Assembly (NCBI RefSeq): GCF_021560035.1
Contig: NZ_CP074373.1
Span: 3,530,001 to 3,594,000, forward strand
Reading direction: 5' to 3'
Source of the DNA: Virgibacillus sp. NKC19-16
Lineage (GTDB): Bacteria; Bacillota; Bacilli; Bacillales; Amphibacillaceae
Length of the DNA: 64,000 bases
The notes beneath the pieces are model-generated. The model searched no databases and was not told where the DNA came from. It saw only the letters and a program-made list of their open reading frames with translations. Positions 59,771-64,000 of this stretch are shown piece by piece (position 1 is the first letter of the stretch; every line of letters starts with the position of its first letter). Made by a program: the position numbers and the translations under genes.

Positions 59771-59795
59771 CTTGTTGTATAATTAATATAACAAG
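59771..59795 (+). promoter_or_regulatory. Dyad and -10 region upstream of the TetR gene
   Basis: CTTGTT (59771-59776) and AACAAG (59790-59795) form a dyad that encloses TATAAT (59778-59783). It suits autorepression by the TetR protein encoded 90 bases downstream. No clear -35 is visible. Confidence 0.5.
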
Positions 59796-59884
59796 CTGGA
59801 AAATTTGAAGCAATAGACAATATTGCACTTCTATCGCTTAAACGACAGATTGATAAAAACGTCTAAAAAATAGGAGGAAATTAA

Positions 59885-60454
59885 ATGGCAAAACAACTGG
59901 ATCCACGAACTATCCGTACACGTAAGCTTATAATGGATGGATTTATCGAGTTAGCAATGAAAAAAGACTTTAATGACATATCCATTAAAGATATAACATC
60001 TGTAGCAACGGTAAATCGTGCAACTTTTTATAATCATTTCTATGACAAATACGATCTACTGGAAAAAGTGTTAAGTGAAAGTATGATGAGGGAAGTGATT
60101 CAAGAAGTAAGTACACATGGGGTCATTCACGAAGAAAGCATGAAATCAATCTTTTTATCCATTATTCAGGCCCACACATCACTTAGTAATCAATGTTCGC
60201 GAAGTTATGAGGCATTTACACCCCAGATAGAAGCGATATTTAAAATGGAACTTCAAGACTTTTTCTCAGAGTGGGCCGGGATCCAATGGCCTAATCAAAA
60301 CAAAACTGAAGTAAAGGCATTCGCAGTGATGCTAAGCTGGGCGCTGTATGGAGCCGCGATGCATTGGATGCAAAATCAAACGGAAAAACCAGAAGATTAC
60401 ATTAAGCAATTAATGCCTTTCATTAAAAATATGGATAAAGAAGATGTAAAATAA
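59885..60454 (+). CDS. TetR/AcrR family regulator
   Basis: The 189-residue protein has the HTH VNRATFYNHFYDKYDLLEKV near 43-62, after TRKLIMDGFIELAMKKDFND. The C-terminal domain has the TetR_C pattern with AVMLSWALYGAAMHWMQ near 148. AATAGGAGGAAAT precedes the ATG. It is divergent from the QorB-like gene and has its own terminator. The ligand is unknown. Confidence 0.9.
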   Translation: MAKQLDPRTIRTRKLIMDGFIELAMKKDFNDISIKDITSVATVNRATFYNHFYDKYDLLEKVLSESMMREVIQEVSTHGVIHEESMKSIFLSIIQAHTSLSNQCSRSYEAFTPQIEAIFKMELQDFFSEWAGIQWPNQNKTEVKAFAVMLSWALYGAAMHWMQNQTEKPEDYIKQLMPFIKNMDKEDVK

Positions 60455-60487
60455 TATAGGTTTATTACTAAATTTATCTAAGTATAA

Positions 60488-60515
60488 AAGAGCCTGTTTT
60501 TTATAACAGACTCTT
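60488..60515 (+). terminator. Terminator of the TetR gene
   Basis: AAGAG.CTGTT pairs with AACAG.CTCTT around TTTTAT. The T run sits in the loop rather than after the stem, so strength is moderate. Confidence 0.6.
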
Positions 60516-60640
60516 AAGAGTGCTTTTTCACAATCTCCATTTATTTTACCATAACTATTTAATATCTTAAGGACGATCTTCCGCAAAATGGTTCAATTGA
60601 GGAACATTCCTATTGTCACGCGACACCAGCCATTTACAAG

Positions 60641-61063
60641 CTACTCACCCGGATACATTTCCCGCAAAAACGCAACCGATTGCTGTATCAACGCCTTTAA
60701 CACATCCACATCAATATCTGCTACCTTATTGATATACACACATGCCTTACCTGTCGTATGTTTACCAAAGTCTTTTAATAATTCTTCTCGTTGCTCGTCC
60801 CCTGTTGCAAAGTACAGGCTGATTTTTGCCTTTCGTGGTGAAAAGCCGACCAATGGTGCATCGCCTTCGTGGCCAGATGCATATTTATAATGATAGGAAC
60901 CAAATCCAATGATGCTCGGCCCCCACATTTTAGCTTTATAGCCTGTCGCCTCTGTAAAAATATCTACTAATCGATACGCATCTTCACGTTTTTTAGGACG
61001 CTCAACTGTTTCAATAAATGCCATAACACTGAGATCGTTTTCTTTCGTTTTTAGTTCATACAT
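60641..61063 (-). CDS. DUF1801 domain-containing protein
   Basis: From ATG 61063, behind GAGAGGGA, the 140-residue protein has KKREDAYRLVDIFTEATGYK near 24 and AKMWGPSIIGFGSYHYKYAS near 44, followed by SLYFATG and the tail VADIDVDVLKALIQQSVAFL. These are DUF1801/YdhG-like features, related to small iron-chaperone-like proteins. Function not established. It lies 26 bases behind the DUF4349 gene's stop but in its own frame; a small operon with it is not certain. Confidence 0.85.
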   Translation of the reverse strand: MYELKTKENDLSVMAFIETVERPKKREDAYRLVDIFTEATGYKAKMWGPSIIGFGSYHYKYASGHEGDAPLVGFSPRKAKISLYFATGDEQREELLKDFGKHTTGKACVYINKVADIDVDVLKALIQQSVAFLREMYPGE

Positions 61064-61088
61064 CGCTATCCCTCTCATTTCCTAAAAA

Positions 61089-62003
61089 TCAATCTCCCTG
61101 CTTGCCCTTCGCTATTTTTCTGTAAATCAGAAACCCAGCCAGACCAATGATTCCAAATACGATAAGCACAGGTAAGCTTCCAACCACAAAAACAAAAATC
61201 CCCGAAAAGACGGACATAATTACGTTAATGCTTTTCATAAATTGATCTTTCATCTGCTCCCAGGTGTTTAAATCGTCACCGGATATCGAGACATTATTTT
61301 CTTCAATATTGATTGTAACAGTTGCAAGATCCGTTCTATTTTCCAAATAATTCATCCGACCTGTGATTTCTTCAATCTCTCCCTGGACGTTTGCCAAATC
61401 ATTTGAAATAGCTAACAGGTTCTCTGTTGCTTCTGCTTCTTCCATAAACGCTAGTAGCCGCTCTTCCACGACTTGTTGCGATTCCAGGCGCGCCTCCAAA
61501 TCAACATACTCCTCTGTCACGTCCTGCCCGGAAACCGAACTTTCCAGGACCTTGCTGCTACCTTCCTCTACGACCTGAATAAATGCTTGAAACTGGTCTT
61601 GAGGGATTCGTGCGGTTACTTGCCCACTCGTTGATTCTTCATCTGTACCCTCTTGCATGGAGGAATTCACAATATATCCTCCACGATCTGAAACTTGGGT
61701 CTGAATATCATTTACAGTTTGTTGATAATCGCTTACCTCAACACGCAGATTGGCCGTGTAAATTACTTTTCGATCTACATCTTCTGCTTGTGAGATAGTT
61801 TCCCCTTGAGATTCCTCGCCCTCCTGCGGCGCACGCTCCGCATCGTCCGTGTTAGTCATCGAATTACTGCTTTCATCTGCTGAAAATTCCTCTGTCTCCA
61901 TTGTAACATCATTCGTTGATTCACTATCTTCCGTATCATCGCTGCAGGCCACTATGAAAACACTTATACTCACCAAAATCATAATAAACAGGACTTTTCT
62001 CAT
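61089..62003 (-). CDS. DUF4349 domain lipoprotein
   Basis: The 304-residue protein has a lipoprotein signal (VFIVACSDD, Cys near 20), an acidic linker, and a DUF4349 domain (about 80-290): YTANLRVEVSDYQQTVNDIQ, VTARIPQDQFQAFIQVVEEG, QDVTEEYVDLEARLESQQVV, then a coiled-coil stretch and a C-terminal membrane segment (PVLIVFGIIGLAGFLIYRKI). It is anchored at both ends to the outer face of the membrane. The family is linked to cell-envelope stress; function unknown. It lies directly behind the MFS gene (2-base gap). Confidence 0.9.
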   Translation of the reverse strand: MRKVLFIMILVSISVFIVACSDDTEDSESTNDVTMETEEFSADESSNSMTNTDDAERAPQEGEESQGETISQAEDVDRKVIYTANLRVEVSDYQQTVNDIQTQVSDRGGYIVNSSMQEGTDEESTSGQVTARIPQDQFQAFIQVVEEGSSKVLESSVSGQDVTEEYVDLEARLESQQVVEERLLAFMEEAEATENLLAISNDLANVQGEIEEITGRMNYLENRTDLATVTINIEENNVSISGDDLNTWEQMKDQFMKSINVIMSVFSGIFVFVVGSLPVLIVFGIIGLAGFLIYRKIAKGKQGD

Positions 62004-62005
62004 TT

Positions 62006-63223
62006 TTAACCCTCCCGAAAATACACTCTTTTTCCCGGCAAAAATATAAAAACAACCATCACAACTGCTAGCATCAACATCTCAAATGACAACGTTATAA
62101 TCGTGATACGCAGTGGTATGATATCTGAGATCACACCAACTCCTAAAACAAATATGATTTGAAAAAGGCTTTGCAGCAATTGGAATATACTTGTCACCCG
62201 TCCCATCAACGCTGTAGGCACATTATTTTGGTAAAAGGTCATGATCCCCGCATTTAAAAACACGTTAAAGAATCCTAGAATCGTAAACCCAAATGCAATG
62301 GATAGAAACGACCATGAAAATGCATATAAAATATAGCCAACAGTTTGCATTAGAATTCCAATAGCGATCATATAACGCAGCGAAAATTTTTGTGAAAACA
62401 CCGAGATCAAAAGTGCACCCGCAATAGAACCAATACCTGTGATACTGATTAGCAAACTATAATCTACCTCAGTCAAACCAACCACCTGCTGCGCGAAAAC
62501 CACTTCCTGAGCATCCATCGCAAATGTGAAGATGGCCGTGGCCAAAAATGCCACATAGAGGAGCGCAACATACTTATGCTTCTTTATAAAAGTCAGAACA
62601 ACTTTAACGTCCGTCACTATCTGAGAAATCGTTAGTTTTGGAATAGCATTTTTATCATATGTATCTTTTTCCGGTAAAATATATAATAGGAAAGCAGCAA
62701 GTATGAATGATACACCATTGATCAAAAGTGTTGTCGTGACAGAGCTCATCAGTATGAGCGTCCCACCGATAGCCGGCCCGATAATAAAAGCTCCGGATGT
62801 TGTGAATGACTGGACTGAATTATATCGCTTCCGCATATGTCTTGGAATTAACTGTGTGATGTAGGTCGTGGATGAAGGAGTAAAAAACGCCTTGGCAATA
62901 CTCAAAAAAATCAAGATCAGGTAAACGAATCCTATGTTAGGGGCAAAAGGAATTAAAAATATGAAAATCGCTCTTGCCAGGTAGGTTACAATCATGATTT
63001 TCCTTTTGCTTCGATAATCGATGAAACTTCCCGTCCAAAATTTGGTCAGGATATTGACAGCCGGACCGATAATCCACAAACCAGCCACCGCTGCTGCAGA
63101 ACCAGTCATCTGAAACACCAAAATATTAATGGCAACCAAGTAGATAAAGTCACCTATCCCAGCAATGCCGACAGAAGTTAATAGAAAGATAGGTTCCTTC
63201 CAATTAGCCAATTTGGATTTCAT
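62006..63223 (-). CDS. MFS transporter (MefA/enterobactin-exporter-like)
   Basis: ATG 63223 (MKSKLANWKEPIFLL) behind AAAGGAAAGG sets the start; an upstream frame to 63361 lacks a site. The 405-residue protein has 12 hydrophobic segments, with KFWTGSFIDYRSKRKIMIVT near 57 as the loop 2-3 motif and AFFTPSSTTYITQLIPRHMR near 109. This is the MFS_3/MFS_1 group of drug and macrolide exporters. It precedes the DUF4349 gene by two bases on the same strand and is divergent from the gene at 63369. Confidence 0.88.
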   Translation of the reverse strand: MKSKLANWKEPIFLLTSVGIAGIGDFIYLVAINILVFQMTGSAAAVAGLWIIGPAVNILTKFWTGSFIDYRSKRKIMIVTYLARAIFIFLIPFAPNIGFVYLILIFLSIAKAFFTPSSTTYITQLIPRHMRKRYNSVQSFTTSGAFIIGPAIGGTLILMSSVTTTLLINGVSFILAAFLLYILPEKDTYDKNAIPKLTISQIVTDVKVVLTFIKKHKYVALLYVAFLATAIFTFAMDAQEVVFAQQVVGLTEVDYSLLISITGIGSIAGALLISVFSQKFSLRYMIAIGILMQTVGYILYAFSWSFLSIAFGFTILGFFNVFLNAGIMTFYQNNVPTALMGRVTSIFQLLQSLFQIIFVLGVGVISDIIPLRITIITLSFEMLMLAVVMVVFIFLPGKRVYFREG

Positions 63224-63368
63224 AAGCTGCCTTTCCTTTCTCCTTATGAGCCTGGGTTTTGTTGTTATATACTTATTCCATGCAAAGGCTTGAAATTCCT
63301 TCATAATGGAGGAATTATTTTTGGGGTTGATTATTGTGATAAAATAATAGAGAAGGAGCATGACTTAC

Positions 63369-64000
63369 ATGAAAAAACATAAAAAGTTTAAAATAGTAAT
63401 CGGCATTATCCTATTCGTACTTTTAATCGCCGCGGCTGTGATTATCTATTATCTTAATTTCTATGAAGAAGATCTCAATGAGCGCCTGCCAATGACAACT
63501 ACGGTTAAAGATGAAGATAGCGAACCGGAGGACATTGCGTATCGTTTCTGGTTTGATTATATGCAGGCTTATAAAGGAGAAAATGTTAGTTCATGGCAGC
63601 GGCTTGCAGATGTTCGTTACAATGAGTTCCAACTACTCGCAGGAGATGAAAGTGAATTTGCGGTTGGTGTAACGTTTTGGGCAATTTTAGATAGTAAAAA
63701 TTGGTCCACACACCGTAGCTGGGGAGACGTACAGGAAGACGGGACCATTGAAGATATTGAGTGGACATTGCGAATCGAGAAAACAGGGGACAATGAATAT
63801 ACCCTCAAACGAATTGACGAAACTTCAAACGCAACTGCTGGATTGGCTCCGCTGGAAGACACCTATCAAAAAGAGGCCGGGATCGACGTACCTGATGAAA
63901 AGCATCGTCACCGAATTGCAGATGGTAACGTTGAAATAACATACGACGGCGGCGACAACTGGCAGGAGGTACCCGCCCGATTAGAAGAATTTTTCAAAGG
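63369..64000 (+). CDS. Membrane-anchored extracytoplasmic protein, C-terminus beyond window
   Basis: ATG 63369, preceded by AGAAGGAG, opens a frame that continues past the right edge, so 210 residues are visible. A basic start (MKKHKKFK) and one membrane segment (IVIGIILFVLLIAAAVIIYY) precede an acidic extracytoplasmic part with Trp/Tyr-rich stretches (YRFWFDYMQAYKGENVSSWQ). Near residue 190 comes VEITYDGGDNWQEVP, which resembles an Asp-box of BNR/sialidase-type repeats. That suggests a beta-propeller beyond the window. No specific family recognised. Confidence 0.75.
   Translation, partial: MKKHKKFKIVIGIILFVLLIAAAVIIYYLNFYEEDLNERLPMTTTVKDEDSEPEDIAYRFWFDYMQAYKGENVSSWQRLADVRYNEFQLLAGDESEFAVGVTFWAILDSKNWSTHRSWGDVQEDGTIEDIEWTLRIEKTGDNEYTLKRIDETSNATAGLAPLEDTYQKEAGIDVPDEKHRHRIADGNVEITYDGGDNWQEVPARLEEFFK

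Noticed and set aside
63224-63361. Longer start of the second MFS gene
   Set aside because: It would overlap the divergent gene's leader and adds a polar stretch before the normal MFS start.
1-64000. tRNA or rRNA genes, prophage or complete insertion sequence
   Set aside because: No cloverleaf-like segments, no rRNA stretches, no integrase, phage structural or transposase frames were seen.

Overview
The window looks like chromosome from a Gram-positive, endospore-forming, pigmented member of the Bacillaceae, of the Virgibacillus / Oceanobacillus / Lentibacillus kind. The grounds are strong Shine-Dalgarno sites, ATG/GTG/TTG starts, Bacillus-type families (TAXI-TRAP, YugN, YflT-type stress protein, DUF3231, an Sda-like protein, YtrA-type GntR/ABC loci, CBO0543, DUF378) and a complete C30 carotenoid operon of the staphyloxanthin type. 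I saw no rRNA, tRNA, phage, complete insertion sequence or CRISPR. The genus is inference.

Layout. 1-3005: TRAP uptake genes (DUF1850 partial, TAXI binding protein) and a divergent regulator. 3006-9794: frameshifted SNF2 helicase, MFS exporter, TauE/SafE permease and a Cu/Zn superoxide dismutase lipoprotein. 9800-13883: small housekeeping or accessory genes mixed with gene debris. 13968-26064: a probable sporulation-linked region with an Sda-like protein, three DUF3231 proteins, two copies of a membrane module (here called A and B) and a membrane-anchored FMN glutamate-synthase-like enzyme (C), plus an XRE/DUF3169 pair and a formate/nitrite channel. 26169-32904: crtN-crtM-crtP-crtQ-crtO with a divergent CarH/LitR-like B12-type MerR regulator and operator-like half-sites between them. 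33207-41463: TetR, small membrane proteins, AEC transporter, HrtAB-like ABC exporter, YugN, a fourth DUF3231 and a YflT-type stress protein. 41700-52238: two YtrA-type GntR/ABC systems with look-alike operators, flanking a decayed type I toxin locus, a PH-domain protein and DoxX; then a broken MerR gene and a NatAB-like exporter. 52239-64000: gene debris, amidohydrolase plus AlsT symporter, SH3b amidase, a QorB-like oxidoreductase and TetR, DUF1801, DUF4349 lipoprotein, a second MFS protein and a truncated membrane-anchored gene.

Most unusual signal. Seven intergenic arrays (near 3.1, 3.25, 8.05, 8.25, 22.35, 40.8 and 56.6 kb) are built from degenerate units spaced almost exactly 21 bp apart, about 47 units in all. 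They lie just after stop codons. Several unrelated sequence families share the same 21-bp step, which equals two turns of B-DNA and also seven codons. The pyrimidine-rich face is on the same strand in the six arrays where it can be judged, whatever the direction of the neighbouring genes. No feature type I know explains them.

Second, the A-B-C membrane module with DUF3231 proteins looks like an undescribed spore-associated system; two DUF3231 genes share a sigma-G-like promoter. Third, six genes carry single-base indels, several in short G or C runs, so assembly error should be excluded before any is called a true pseudogene.
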